Assembly: GCF_031877795.1 (NCBI RefSeq)
Contig: NC_133933.1
Location: forward strand, 21,170,029 to 21,234,028
Direction: 5' to 3'
Length of the DNA stretch: 64,000 nt
From: Strix aluco
Taxonomy: Eukaryota > Chordata > Aves > Strigiformes > Strigidae
Shown here piece after piece: positions 14,101 to 28,000 of this stretch. Position 1 is the first letter of the stretch. Each line of letters begins with the position of its first letter. Both the position numbers and the translations under genes were made by a program. Under the pieces are notes generated by a model. The model was not told the origin of the DNA. It saw nothing but the letters and a program-made list of their open reading frames with translations, and did no database searches.

Positions 14101-17100
14101 AAGTAATTGAAAGGAGCAGAAGGTTTGTGTTAAATCTGAAGCAGTATTTGACAAAGCTGGCTCAATCATTGTCAGCTCTAATTCAGCTGTAATTACCATA
14201 GTTCAGCACACTGAGCAGTATATTAGCAGGGGTACAACAACTATTCTGGGATGTTTTGGGCAAGGCAATGTTAATCTATAGAACAGAAAATAATGAGCCA
14301 TTTTAGGTTTAGTTCACTGAACAGTACACAGAAGAGCACTTCAGCTTTCCAATACCACAGTGAAAAAAAATTCCACACATAAAGAAGCAGTTCATCTGTT
14401 TTATATGGTAATTCAGTGAACAACGAGAAGCACCTCACAGCTGAGCTCAAACTCACGCGATGCCATACTGCCTGTTACCTCTACACCATTCTTGGTACAA
14501 CACCTACCCTTAGGATGAAGTATCCACTCAGGAACGACGGGATATGAATTACCACTGCATCATTATAAGTCTGTCTGCATGAAGGAGTCTGAAGCCAAGA
14601 AAGCATAATTCATCATGACAGATGTACGCAGCATCAGACATTTCTAACGGAGTTCGGATGGAAGAAATACTGGAGCATCTGCGGGCTGCTCTGCTCTTCA
14701 GGCAGAAAGCACAATCCATGGCAGCGTACATGCCCACTGTTATCTTCTGGAAACTAGAAAAGCATATGTTATAGCAGATGCTGCTCTATGATTTCCCCCC
14801 TTGGACTCTGTTAAGGGCGTTCAGCTAATTGTAACGCTGTAATTAGCTGTGTTCTGTAACTCAAAAGCAATTTTTTCTACACGAGTATTCCACTGGTACT
14901 ACTTCTCCAAGGAACTGTAAAAAGGCATGTTAAGGTTAACAAATGGAGAAAGAGAGGGAAAGATAGTAAATTAGAGTAAGTGGGCTAGACTGGATCTACA
15001 ATGACTGCAAGTTCTGGGTTGCTCCAGAGCAAAGTGGGCTGACACGTTGCAGCCCTGCTGTGAGATACCAGAGTGAGAAACCTTGTACCAGCTCCTCCAA
15101 GCCAGATCTCTTGGTCCTTGCTCCATCAACCCCACATTTCAGATCAGCGGGAGATCCGATGGAGTAAGGACCATGGGGTTTTCCTGTTTACATTTTTCGC
15201 CCATGCGGAACAAACCTACAACCTACAGCTGCAGCCCCGGCAGCCGTTATCACTCCTGCAATTCCTGTGTGCAGAAGGACTCACGTACATTTCTGCACAG
15301 CGGCCTTGAGGCAAGGATTCAGGAAAACACTCCAACATGTGTAAAGCAATCCCTGCGTATGCCAGCGCTTGAGCAGAAGAATAACATCAGGCATATCTTT
15401 AATTCCCTGCGACTTCAGAGAAACTTCAACCCATCAAAGTTAAGCTCCCATTTAAGTACTGGCAGAATAAAGATAGTTCCCTGAACTGTAAAATATATGT
15501 AATGCCATTCATTATGATTATATAGCCATGTATGAATGTGGGTGTAAAACTATTTGCATGTGTAGTTACAGAGCCGTATAAGTCTCTTCCATATATGAAC
15601 TGCTGTTACTCCTGCATCTGTGAATTTAGGTTAACACCATGTGCATATATGCCTATACTTAGGCATAATCACTACTTCATTTTGGATAGATATTAACTCA
15701 GGACCAGATGTGCAAGACTGCCTAATGATGGTGTCTTTCCATCAGAAATAAAGTTTTTTGTTTACAATTCTAATTCAGGTATGTTGAAAGTAATAGGTCA
15801 TCAAAACATGTTTATATATACGGCTAACATCTCTCGATGATAGGGAGTTTCAGGGATAGGTACCTATGGGGGGGTAAGTTTGCTCCTCCCTACAACATGT
15901 ACAAGATTCCTATGACAGCTTGAGTGAATTAGTGGGCTGAATGCAGATCAATGGGCTGAATGCAATTAAGGATGTATGATTGTTACAGATTATTAAATGG
16001 GTTTTGCAGTTGATTGCAAGATATACTCTGTACACACATGAGCATAAAGATGCGTAAATAACAAACTGATTTATAATCACATGGCTAATTGTGATGGTCT
16101 CCTGTCCTCTGACAAACTTGCTGAAAGGGGGAAGGGAAGGCTCAGAGACCTGATATGTCTTGTTATCTGCACAAATCCAGCCCTCAGTGAGCCTTAAATC
16201 ACAAAACACCTCACGGCCACTGGCCCTTTGCCTGGAGGTCAAAATACTGAAGGCAAAAGCCAAGCAGCTAAGGAAAGAGAAATGCCCTTAGAGCCTGTGG
16301 TATGTTGGCATTACTGCCAAAGATAAGACCCCAGCTCATACCCAAACTAGCCTGAGCTAGCTAGCTCCAATACAACCGACCACTGCCCTGCAACCACCAC
16401 TGCCTAGAAAACCATCTTTACCCAAAATGGCTAGATCTAAGCTAGTTCAGTCTGTCCATAATTCGTCATCACAACCCAACTGGAGCAAGCCCAGAAGGCC
16501 ACAGGGGCCGTTCAGAGTGCCGTGTCCCCTCAGGCATGAGCAGCCACCTGGGTGTGACACTGGCAGAGCAGTGCCACCCACTCCTGCACTCCTGGCAGGC
16601 ACTGCACAGAGAAGAGTACACCGTGCACTGCTCTAACATCCTCGTTAATAATAACCTCAAAGGCATCTGAGCATCAGCAAAATCCTGCAAACCACCAAAT
16701 GCTGCAGATAATGGGGGAACCCGCGGCACCTGCCAGGCAAAGAATGACAGCAGTGTCACTCGCTGGTGCTGCTCCCCATGCTCTTCCAAGATGGCTTGTC
16801 AATTTTTTTTTTTTTTTTTTCTTAGGATGCACTAGGATGCCTGACTTTGGAAGCATAGGCAGCTCTGTGGACAGACAAACTGTCTGGCAGCAGGAATTTG
16901 CTTCCTGACACAAAGTGTGCGTGCAGCCAATTCAGGAACCAAACTGCTCCTCAGGAACCAGTGACTTGGCAGGAGAACTCTCAAGAGGGACTGTCTTTCA
17001 TACCCTCTGGCTGTCTCCTGCCCAAATCAATGTATATAAGCACATGTAAATAACACAAGAATATGCTCAGATTCTCCCTCACTGACGGCTCCTCCTGTAG

Positions 17101-18500
17101 GAAACCAAGCTACAGGACCCCAGAAAGCAACTGCTGCTCATGACACGGGCAGCTGAGTGTCAGGAAAGGGTCAGCAGTGCCATAGGGACAGACCTCAAGG
17201 AAACTGCACTTCACATGAGCAGGTCCTTGCAAGGGCACAATGTTACCCTACATTTGTCAGCTGGCACAGTTCAGTTGGTCCCTCACTTTCATAACCCCAC
17301 CACTTTCCTTGATTTTAAAGGTGATGGGGAGGTGAGGAGGAGGAGGACAGATCAACATAAAGGCACATGCTAGCTGGGATTTTGTAGACCATTCATCAGA
17401 ATAACCCTGCTGTAGTGGTGGAGAAAAAGCGTATGCCAAGCATAGCAGAATAAAGCGATGAGTGCACCTCATAACCATTGCGAGGTCAGAATAAAAGCTA
17501 ACATCACTATCAGTTAAAGTGGATGATGCTGAAGGAAGAAGGTTGAGTGTAAGGCAGCGCTCTCGGGAGGGACAACAAAGCAGGGCTTTGCCACCCCACC
17601 CTCCTGCGCAAGATTTGGCTCCAGTTCCCGATCCAGATGGACACAGGTCGTGCTGTTGAGGCCAGACCAGGGGAGCTGCTTAGCGCTTGCAACTATCTCC
17701 ACCTCTCAACCCCACCAAGAATACAGGGATGCCCCTGGACCCCGCGTGCCTCACACGTCTCATTCCTGTCTCACGTTTTAGTCCTAAACACCAAAACCTG
17801 CAAAAGGCTTTATTATTTGATTCCATGATTTTAAAGCAACAACTGGAAGAATCATCTCAGGCAAAACCCAAGTTGTGCTGGGTCAGTCCCTCCTTTACTC
17901 TTTGACTTCTTCCTGGATACACTTGGAGACAGAGGTAGCTTTTGATGACGTACCCACTCGCTTATACTTAGTTTGCAAATCTTACTCTGGGGAGCAATTA
18001 TCTTTTTTGGTGGTTTGTTCCATCACTCACCATAAACAGGGTCCTGATTTCTAACTATGGCTTCTAGAAGCTATAGCTGTAGCAATAAATAGTAATAACA
18101 ACAGCAATAATGATAGTTATGTGGAAAACAGTCCCTTATAAAATGAATGGACCTTTGTGAAGATAAGTAGTCCTGAGAACATGATTACTTCTTTCCCGCA
18201 AAGGGTATAACTGATCATAAAGTAGCAAGTCACGCACCCTGAAATGCCTCTCTTTGATCGCTCAGCAGACAAATTATAATCCTTCATCAGTGATACCGCA
18301 GCCATGTGGAGCCGTAAGAGAGCGTTTGACGGGGACATTTGTATCCCAACCATTCCCATCCCCTAACCAGGCTGCTCCGCATCTCTATAGTGTCTGTGTA
18401 ATATTGTGAGTTCTGCACAGTAACTATTAAGGGAAATGTGAAATATTTCCCCCAGACACAAACGCCCAAAGCAATTATAGCCAGACGAATGGGGGGTTTC
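11165..18500. other. Non-coding interval upstream of LHCGR
   Basis: No exon or RNA gene was recognised. The interval contains A-runs at 11376-11392 and 11402-11412, a T-run near 16803-16820, and an inverted repeat with TAATT cores at 14822-14849. It may contain distal regulatory DNA for LHCGR, but the sequence alone does not show this. Confidence 0.55.
14822..14849. repeat. Inverted repeat, 9-bp arms, homeodomain-like cores
   Basis: The arm CAGCTAATT at 14822-14830 is mirrored exactly by AATTAGCTG at 14841-14849, with a 10-nt spacer. Both arms contain TAATT/AATTA, the core recognised by many homeodomain proteins. A regulatory role is only a suggestion. Confidence 0.5.
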
Positions 18501-18902
18501 CAGGGCCCACACCTCCACCCCCCCAGCTTGCCCCCGCCGCAGCCTGATGCGGAGCTGCCTGCGCGCTTTGCCCCGACCCCGCTGCCCAAGCAGCGCCTCC
18601 AGGCGCGGAGAGCACCGCGTGTGCCCCCCCCTCCCCGGAGGGGCCGCGGGGACCGCGCTGGCGGCCCAGCTCACGACAACCGGTGGGAAGCTCCTGCGGG
18701 CTCCGCGCCCCGCTTCCCCAGTCCCGGGGGGGGCGAGCCCGGGGGGCGCGGTGCGGGCGCGGCGGGGGGCGGCGGGGGGCGGCGGGCCCGCCCCGGGGCG
18801 GGAGGAGCCGGGGGCGCCGGCCGGGTCCCGCGTCCCGCGGGCGCGCAGAGGCAGCCGAGCGGCGGGAGGGGCGGCGGGAGGCGCGGGGAGGTGCCGCCGG
18901 CC

Positions 18903-19093
18903 ATGCTGCCCGCGCTGCTGCCCGCGCTGCTGCCCGCGCTGCTGCCCGCGCTGCTGCCCGCGCTGCTGCCCGCGCTGCTGCCGCTCGTGCCCGCCGCGCC
19001 GGGCGGCCGCTGCCCGCCGCGCTGCGCCTGCAGCCCCGCCGCCCTGCGCTGCCCGCCGCCGCCGCCGGGGGCGCTCCCCGCGCCCCACCGCGC
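18903..19093 (+). CDS. LHCGR: LHCGR exon 1 (signal peptide and Cys-rich N-cap)
   Basis: The ATG at 18903 opens a hydrophobic leader of six Leu-Pro-Ala-Leu units, then Leu-Pro-Leu-Val-Pro-Ala-Ala, with likely cleavage near Ala32-Gly35. The mature start carries C-x3-C-x-C-x6-C (Cys37, 41, 43 and 50), the N-terminal cap of glycoprotein-hormone receptors. A Pro5 run follows. The exon ends at a GTAAGT donor after two bases of codon 64, and joining to exon 2 restores the conserved frame. No upstream in-frame ATG gives a better leader. Confidence 0.93.
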
Positions 19094-22000
19094 GTAAGTA
19101 CCGCGGGGCGCCGCGGCCGGCGGAGGCGGGGGGGGGGGGGGTGTGGGGGGGTGCTGTGACCGCCTCGCCCCGCGCGCGGGGGAGCGGGCGTGGGGCCGCG
19201 GCGGCGGGGGGGGGCGCGCCTGCTCCGCGGGTCGCGGGGGGTACGCGGGGCCTTTGGCATCGGCCCAGCGCTCCCCCAGCCCGGCGGGGGCTCCCGAGCA
19301 GCGCCCGCCCCGCGGAGGTGCGGCGGTGCGGCGGGGGCTGGGGTTTCACCGGGGCGCTCACTGCCCGGGAGCGCAACCCGCGCAAGAACCCGCCCGCGGA
19401 GTTTTGTCCCTCGGCAGCAGACGCGCATCCTCTCGCGACCTTTTTCTCAATGTCGCTCTCGCAAAACCGCGTGCCACCAGCCTCAATGACAGAAGTGGCA
19501 CAGTTGTCTGAACTTTATCCTCCCGCCGTGGCAGGAGGCAAAAGCAGCCTTTCCTGTTCCAAAAACTGCGCCTTGTAGTGGCATAGCTGACTTTAAAGAA
19601 ACCGGATTAAAAGGCTGATATTTGATCTTAAACCTTCTCCCAGTTCTGGGGTTCATTTGGTTTTGCTTTCACAAATTTGTCAGACTTCTTGAAAACTCTT
19701 CTCCCAAAGTTTGTGCGATTTAATGCTCACTATATTAAAGCATCAAAATCCTCCTATCAGTACTGCTCATTGACTCTTCTCGAGGTCCAACTCATTGACA
19801 AGTTAGTGACTAATCTTTTTTCCCTCCCCGGTAGTAAAAAAGCTGCTGTGAGTGTTGATAGCAGTTTGAATCTCTGTCGGGTGGTCCATCATATCTTTCT
19901 GCCTCATGCTCCATTGGGAATTAGGATTAAATTATAACAACAGGGAATAAGAGGCATTCCCTTACCCCGCTCCCACACCATACTCCAAGCTCATGATCCA
20001 GTAGAACAGAGCAAATAGTTGATGTACATGGGTATTCAAGTGGTGGTGTGTTATTTACGGACTTAATTACAGCGCTGATCTAAACAATCGTGGCGTCAAA
20101 ATATGGGATTAGACAACCAACAGATAGCATAGTTGCCGTTTTGAGGATCCTTTGGTTATCTGTGCATAAATTCAGCTGGGGTTTTCTTATTATGCCCCTT
20201 TGGTAACAAAGCCTGTGTTTTCCATTTTCATCTGATTTGTTTGTAAATTTAACATGCTCTTGAAATTCCCCAGGGATCATACTATCCCTGATCTCCCCTT
20301 TCCTTTCTCCCTAGCTCAGGAATTGATAGGAGCAAGAAATACAAATTTGTATTAATCTAGAACCATGTGAATCATTCCTCCAAAGTCAGTTTTCAGAAAA
20401 ATCTCTGTCCTGAATTTGTTTCCTCCCCATTTCCCTATGTTACCTTAGTATCAGAGAAAGCAGAGCCCATCGATGGTGGGGAGACTCTCCATAGTTATTG
20501 CAACGAGCCCGTTTCTTCCCTGGTGTTTGTACCTCACACAGAGCAGGGAGTGGATCAGTCACATAGAGGATCCCTGCAGCAGCAGAAACAAGTGGGGAGA
20601 TTGGTTTTTGCAGTGATTTAGTGTGTTTATTACGACGATGCACATCACAGCCCAGAGAGGTTATCAGAAGCTCTAAACTTTTTTCTTTCTTTTTTGGTTT
20701 ACTCTTTTATTTTTCCTTTTTCCATCTACCACGTCAAGAAGAAACCAAATCCCAACATCAAGTGATCAGGTTAAGGCAGATAATGGGCTTATGGCTGCTG
20801 CCAGTTATGCTTCACTCACATCAACAGGGCTAGATGATGGGCAAAAATAAGAGAAGTTTTCCCTTCAACCTTTAATAAAACATTTAACCTTCATGATTGT
20901 ACACCCAGTCCAGCTGTTAGGTTGGATCCACCAACTTTACAGTTAGAAAAGAGTTCAACCAAAATTCTGCTCAATACTCCTACAGAGGAAATATTTACAC
21001 TCCCTGTCTTTCAGTCTGCATTTGCAGACATGTCCAGCTCCTTCTACTTTCAGGCTACATCCAACCTGGTTTGTATTGAGCCTGGAACTATACTATTAAA
21101 TTCCCATTTCTTTCTATTTTGGGGGTTTTTACTAGAAAGCTTACATTCATCATACTATTAAAAAGCTGTACCGATGAATGTAGTCTCTAACCCTGTAGGT
21201 GCACATGTATTCTTCCTCTTTTTTTTTAGTTCTTATACAACTTGTTTCTTTTATTTCCTTTCACATCTTCCTTTGATTTTCGTACTAGTGTCTTCTTATC
21301 CACTTAGCTGTTGTCTTCCCCTCTCTCCTACTCATACGGCTTTTCCAGCTTTGTTAATACTGACTCCCTCTCTTTCCATGCTTTACCAATCTTTTTCACT
21401 CTCTTCTCCCCCTGCACATCTCTGTGTGAGAGACAAAGCAAGAGAAGGTTGCTTTTGTCTCCTCATAGTCACATCGGTACCTGTGTGCACCGGCAAACTG
21501 CAGTATAGTGCTTGCTTGCAAATGCACTAATAATTTGGGAAAAAAATGCTGCTCCAGGTTACTCCAGCACAGTTCCTGGGGTGCCCATGTCCTTCCATTG
21601 GTGCCTCTATAACACAGAAGCCAGACCTCAGAGAAGCCTTTCTAACTAATATGGTCAGTCAAGAAAATAAACACCAATATGTAACTCCAGCTATACCTGG
21701 GCTATTCAAGCCTTGATGCTGTGATGATCTGTGCTTCCAAATGTACTTTTGATAATTTGTTATATACCAAGTACATAGCCTGCAGGGAAATTTCAGCCAT
21801 TTTTCTTTACCCAAGTTATTCTTGCTATGTCACGTTACTGCTGGAAGAGTTTTCAAAATGATTAGATTTCCAACAGGTTGCAGAATGATGTGTTTTATAC
21901 AGTCCTGAATTGACCATATTTTTCTCAGGCTCCTGTTTTTAATTTGGACATTACACAAACACTATAGAAACTCCATTATCCTGACATCTTTGTATGCCGT

Positions 22001-25000
22001 TTTGGCTATAGCAGCTATGTGTCATCTTAGTCTCAGCAGAAAAATGGATTTTTAATACACCATTATGTTTTGAAACAAAACTTTTGTTTCTTTTGAATTC
22101 TCCTATGTACTTCTGGGGTTTTTACAAAGTGTAAACGGACAGGCACCCAACTCCAGCTGTACAGTTATGGCCATTGGCTACCTAATACCCTTCTGCCCCT
22201 TCAAAAACCTCATTTCATAGTGAGGTTCACTTTGCTGTGCCTGAGCATGTGGCCCTGTATGCAGGGCTTCTGCAGCAGGTGAACGGCGCATGATTAGGCA
22301 CCAAATTACCAGGCACCAAATCCAAAACTTTGTGGCAAAAGCCTGAACAAGTAGACGGTTCTACCACATCTTCACAAAGGGCCTGTTTGGCTCTTTTGAA
22401 CTGACAAAGGAATTCAGTCTCGGGGCCAAAGTGTCTTTCATAGGAGATAATGGATCACCCATTATCACCTAGCAGAAAGTACTCTTTAGGCCCTTGTGTG
22501 ATACATACAGCATCATAGTTCACCTTTCAGGAAGATAATGCTCAATATACAGGGCTTTAAAAATCAATGCCAACACTTTCCATTGCCCCCAGAAGCTGAT
22601 AAAAATCCTCAGAAAATGGTGGGGTTTCAGTCTTAGTTTCAATCAATATTCCTTCCCAATCCTTCTGAGTTAAGTCCAAGGACACCACAGAATAAAATGT
22701 TTGCTGCTCCCAGCAAGAGTCCACCTTATGCATTCACCTTTGAGGCATTAGAAATATGAGTAGTCCTATAAAATATACACACTGAAATATAACAGCCAAC
22801 CCAGCTGCAGTAACACATTCCTACCTATTGCTATAGGGCCTGTGTTCTTTTTTTACTTATTTATTATCTGTTAAACTAATCACTTTTTGCAAAAGGCAAA
22901 TTCTATAATAGAGCGGTTTTCTCCAGCAGTGTGTGTGGGCTTGGGCTTTGATTCCTCATCAACAGGACTGAAAGTGGTCCTGAGGTCTTTGGGCATCTAG
23001 ACCTCTCCAAAGCTTCTCTTGGAGCTCGACACTATGTGATAGCGCAGAAGCAAAGCTTATCTTTTAGCAGATAAAAATTGTTCGAGTCAAGTTGCTATAT
23101 CCCAGTAGCAAAAAAAGGATGATAGTGGTTTTATGCCACTGCATCCGTGGGATTGACTGCTCCGTGAACATTTTCTGAGGAGCTCTTACTGCTCCATCTA
23201 TACACTCACAGCAGGGGAAGCAGAAGGTGGTTTGCTCTTGTGGTCCCTACTGGCTCCGGTATTCCTAGTAACAGGAAGATAGCCATCCCTGTGAAAAATG
23301 CACTCTAAAATTATGATTTCAGAACAAAAATACAGGAAACAAATGCTAGCTGAAGAGAGAAGGACAATATTTTAGCTACTAGGGAAGGACAGGATTTGGT
23401 CAGTCTAGGTGCTGTTCCCATCTCTCCCGATGTTCTTGGATAGTCTTACATGTATTTAGCCTGGCCATTTCAAACCTTACTGCGTAGAATGATGTTCTTT
23501 GAAAACCAAGCTTGATTTATAGAAATGCTAAGGGCTGGAGAATGCCAAGAAGGCTGGCTGGCTCCCCACTCCTTCCTGTCCATTCTTTCTGCAAGGATGA
23601 AAACTCTCACAATTATCTGGAGCTGCGGTATTGTCAGCTGCTGAATGGCAGGAGTGAGCACAAGCATACACGTTGTGATGCATTAAATATGAAAGAAACA
23701 TTACCATTTTTCTTGAAAGCACGAAAGTTCATCCTTTAACTAACAACACTTCTTTCAAACCGGTGTTGGTAACTTGTATTAAAGATGGATGCGTCCCTCC
23801 TTTCATGAGCTACAGAAGTCCAGTTAGTAGCATGGGCAAGTTAGATGTACAAAAGCTTTTGTAAAACCCAGTTTGTTCTTTCTTTTTTTTGACAAAAGCT
23901 TCCTCAGCTCTGAGAGATGAATAACTGGTCACATCTGAGTGCTATCAGAAAGAAATCAATATTTAATTCCTGCCAGTACCTGCTCGAGTTTCATTGTGTG
24001 CTATCAAAAACATCAGTCATGTTCAATAGCAGAGACTTCAGCACATGAGATAAGGCCTTGCTTTACTCGACACTTTGGAAAGAATGAAGCCTGCAACAAG
24101 CAGTTCAAAACTCTATTAACCTGAATCCTTATACATATACACAGGCTGGATTGTGCTTAGCAAGCTAAAGGACCTTCTTCAAAATGTTTTAAGTATAGAA
24201 AGAAACATCTAAGTGATCATGTTTCCCTTTAGCACAGGCAGGTTTTGAGATACAAACCACAAAGGTAAAGTGGACAAGAATAGAGATGGGAGCATTCACC
24301 TTTTTGGTGAATTTAAGATGTCTTTACCAATGTGGAAGTGTCTATGCGTGCTACACCAGTATTTCAAGGATTAAGAGAGAAGGCTGATTATGAATTGCCT
24401 TTTTCCTTTGTTCTTGCTGTTTTGTGAGATGCTTAATGGAACGAGGTAATGTCAACGCAGATGAGGTCACAGTTCCAGCTATCAAGGTGAATTCACAAGA
24501 ATTAAAAAACAAAAACCAATGAAGTTGAAATACAGAATGGATTAAGTGCCATCATGCAGTTTAACTACAGTACGTATTAAAAGTTCTGGGTCATCCCACT
24601 TAAATCTAATGACATAGCTGAGGTGGCTAAGCTCAGAGCACTGTCGCCAAAGGCTTTCTGCAGGGAGGGGGGACAGGCACTCCGGGGGAGCAGGTCACTC
24701 TGAGCCACGCACCATGGGAAGTTACAACCACCACGCTGCTCACTGACATGTCACAGGGAGGTAGGAGGCTTTTGGGCTGAAGATTTTGATGTAATTAAAA
24801 GCCAAGACCTGGTTTTATTTTTTGCACTTTCAGTCACATTTCTATTTCTTTAGTAAATGATAATATTTTTTTGCAGACAGTTTCACAAAAGGTATGTTTT
24901 GTTTTCCAAGCAGTCTTAGTTGATGATGCAGTTATGAGAGGTTCCTGCTGCCAGGGTTATAGAGCAAGAATTTCTCAGCTTCTGCTTTTCACTTCTTCCT

Positions 25001-28000
25001 GAAGTTCTTTGCCTTTTGGCTCAGAGTATCAAGCCCTACTGCAGGTTATATCTACCTGTCTGTCCCCTCAGGGGCAAATACATTTTTCAAGACACATGAT
25101 TTAGTTTCATTTCTGATTTAACCAAACCTCACACACAACACAACATGCCAGCATCCTTCTAGAGACAGGTATGACCCAATCACAGTGGCGTGAAAAACTT
25201 ATATATCCTTACAACATCCCTATTAGGTGGTGAGGCATTGTTATTCCCAGTTTACTGACAGGGAGTCAAGGTGCAAGGAAACTAAATTATTTGCCCCAAA
25301 TCACACAGAATATTTGGAACGTAGCTAGGAATTGACTACCAGGCTCCTTAGTACATCTAGATTTGTAACCCCAAGATGTACATACATGTGACAGCCTGGC
25401 GTTATATTGTGTAGGCATGACGTAGGTGTATATATATATATGAAACACATAAATATATGTACATATATCTAAAAGTTGATAAACGTTTTTAATTGTCTTC
25501 ATATAAAGGATTATGACAACAAAGAACAAAAAGCAGGTTATATGAATAGCACTGAAACATTTCAGTCAAAATACCTTTCGAGTGGGGTTTAAGGATGGGA
25601 AACAAATGTCTCTGACTAGATATTTGTAATTATGGAGCAATTACCTGTTTGCACAGAGATAACATCTTGAAATATGTTAAATATTTTCCTATGGCCGGTA
25701 TCAAGGAGAGTGTGGTCATGGCTAGATAAATTGACTGGTAGAAGTACTGTGATTCAGATGCGGAGTAGAATGATAAAATGCATATCTGTCTCCCACATCA
25801 TTATTAAGTTGTCAGTCAGAGTAAATGAAAAATTAAAAAGGAAAATACATACTTGCTTTTAATTAACTAACCACACTGATGCAATTTATTTAAAAAAAAA
25901 AATTTGAATCCAACATATCGGGCCTGATTTGGATTTCTTCTACACTTGTACACAGCCAGAGCATTGGCAGTGAATTCAGAGTGCCACGCTGCAACATTAC
26001 AGGGATGCTGCTGGGAGGAGAACGGGGTCCAGCGAATGCACAGATACTGTTTTACAGAGAAAGCTTTACATGAAAGCCACTTTTGCTGAGGAACTAACTT
26101 TAAATAGCCTATAGCTTCCTTTGACTGTGAATGTAGCAGCCCACTTCCATGAGGCTATTAATTTTACTTAATAGGTTATGATTATTATTGATTTGATGGT
26201 GATTAGTCTCAAATTTATACTACTGAGGAACTGACCCAATATGCTTTGACTTCTCTTTAGCTGAGATCAATGGTAAGTGGATCAGGCCCCAGAGGTACAG
26301 TGAACTGCAGGCAAAATAAAGTGGCATTATGCTTTATTATTTTTCTCCTAGTGTAATGGTGCAATCTGTAAACAAGAAAACCTCATGCCTGACAATCCTT
26401 TCCTCCCTCTCTTCTTTTTTCAGATCATTTACTCATCTCCCTGTAAAAGTAATCCCATCACATGCGTTTGAAGGACTTAGAGATGCCTACGTCATGTAAG
26501 TTGACAATATTTTCCATAGGCTTTTCCTTAATTTCTTGCTAGGAATTCTATCATAAACCTCTATCCCAAACATCTTTTTACAATAATTGAAAATGTGTTG
26601 CTAAAACATACTACTGGTGAAAAAAAACACTGGGGAGGGATAAACCTAGCATTTCTTTTCTTATAGGCAGTATATAAAAGATTCTTTGAAAAGCTGTGAT
26701 TTTTAACAGTTGTTTAACAGATCACATGATGAAATATTAATCATGTTGGAGAGAACTGGATACAGTTTAATAACTGGTGATAGGAGCTTTTGATTGGCAG
26801 AGGAGATAGAAATCTATCATCAGACATTACCACTGCTATGATAGCTATGGCATTCTGTGATTATACATTTATATAATACCCAAATAAGAAATTTCTTTGG
26901 CGTTTTGCACTGAGAGATAAGCTTGGCAGGGCATCAGTAGGACTGAACCCTTTGTTGGGTCTTTCAGTTTACAAGCACTGTAATTCTGCACACTGGGTCT
27001 GTGTTCCTTCCCCTCAGAATCACAGAATCATCTAGGTTGGAAAAGACCTTGAAGATCATCCAGTCCAACCATTAACCTAACATTGACAGTTCCCAACTAC
27101 ACCATATCCTTAAGTGCTATGTCGACCCTACTCTTAAACACCTCCAGGGATGGGGACTCCACCACCTCCCTGGGCAGCCCATTCCAACGCCTGACTACCC
27201 GTTCTGTAAAGAAATGCTTCCTAATATCCAGTCTAAACCTTCCCTGGCGCAACTTGAGGCCATTACCTCTTGTCCTATCGTTTGTTACTTGGCTAAAGAG
27301 ACTCATCCCCAGCTCTCTGCAACCTCCTTTCAGGTAGTTGTAGAAGGTGATGAGGTCTCCCCTCAGCCTCCTCTTCTCCAGACTAAACAACCCCAGTTCC
27401 CTCAGCCGCTCCTCGTACGACATGTGCTCCAGACCCTGCACCAGCTTCGTTGCCCTTCTCTGGACACGCTCGAGTCATTCAATGTCCTTTTTGTAGTGAG
27501 GGGCCCAAAACTGAACACAGTCATCGAGGTGCAGCCTCACCAGTGCCGAGTACAGGGGTAAGATCCCTTCCCTGTCCCTGCTGGCCACGCTATTTCTGAT
27601 ACAAGCCAGGATGCCATTGGCCTTCTTGGCCACCTGGGCACACTGCTGGCTCATGTTCAGCCGGCTGTCAATCAACACCCCCAGGTCCCTCTCTGACTGG
27701 CAGCTCTCCAGCCACTCCTCCCCAAGCCTGTAGCGCTGCTGGGGGTTGTTGTGGCCCAAGTGCAGCACCTGGCATTTGGCCTTATTGAAGCTCATCCAGT
27801 TGGCCTCAGCCCATCGCTCCAGCCTGTCCAGGTCTCTCTGCAGAGCCTCCCTACCCTCGAGCAGATCAACACTCCCACCCAACTTGGTGTCATCTGCAAA
27901 CTTACTGAGGGTGCATTCGATCCCCTCGTCTAGATCATCAATAAAGATGTTAAACAGGAGTGGCCCCAAAACCAATCCCTGGGGGACACCACTCCTGACC

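Larger units (their letters stand above)
18530..19420. promoter_or_regulatory. LHCGR: CpG island around LHCGR exon 1 (putative promoter)
   Basis: Base composition changes sharply near 18530 from AT-rich to very GC-rich, with dense CpG, and returns to AT-rich after about 19420. The LHCGR start codon lies inside it at 18903. Several GC-box-like GGGCGG/CCGCCC motifs lie in the 150 bp before the ATG, around 18760-18800. I see no TATA box close upstream. Mammalian LHCGR promoters are described as TATA-less and Sp1-dependent, which fits this layout. The transcription start site cannot be placed from sequence. Confidence 0.75.

Noticed and set aside
18363-19578. Long open frames of 219-343 residues on both strands over the CpG island
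   Set aside because: They are rich in Arg, Ala, Pro and Gly and arise because GC-rich DNA lacks stop codons. Only the 18903-19093 segment joins in frame to conserved exons.
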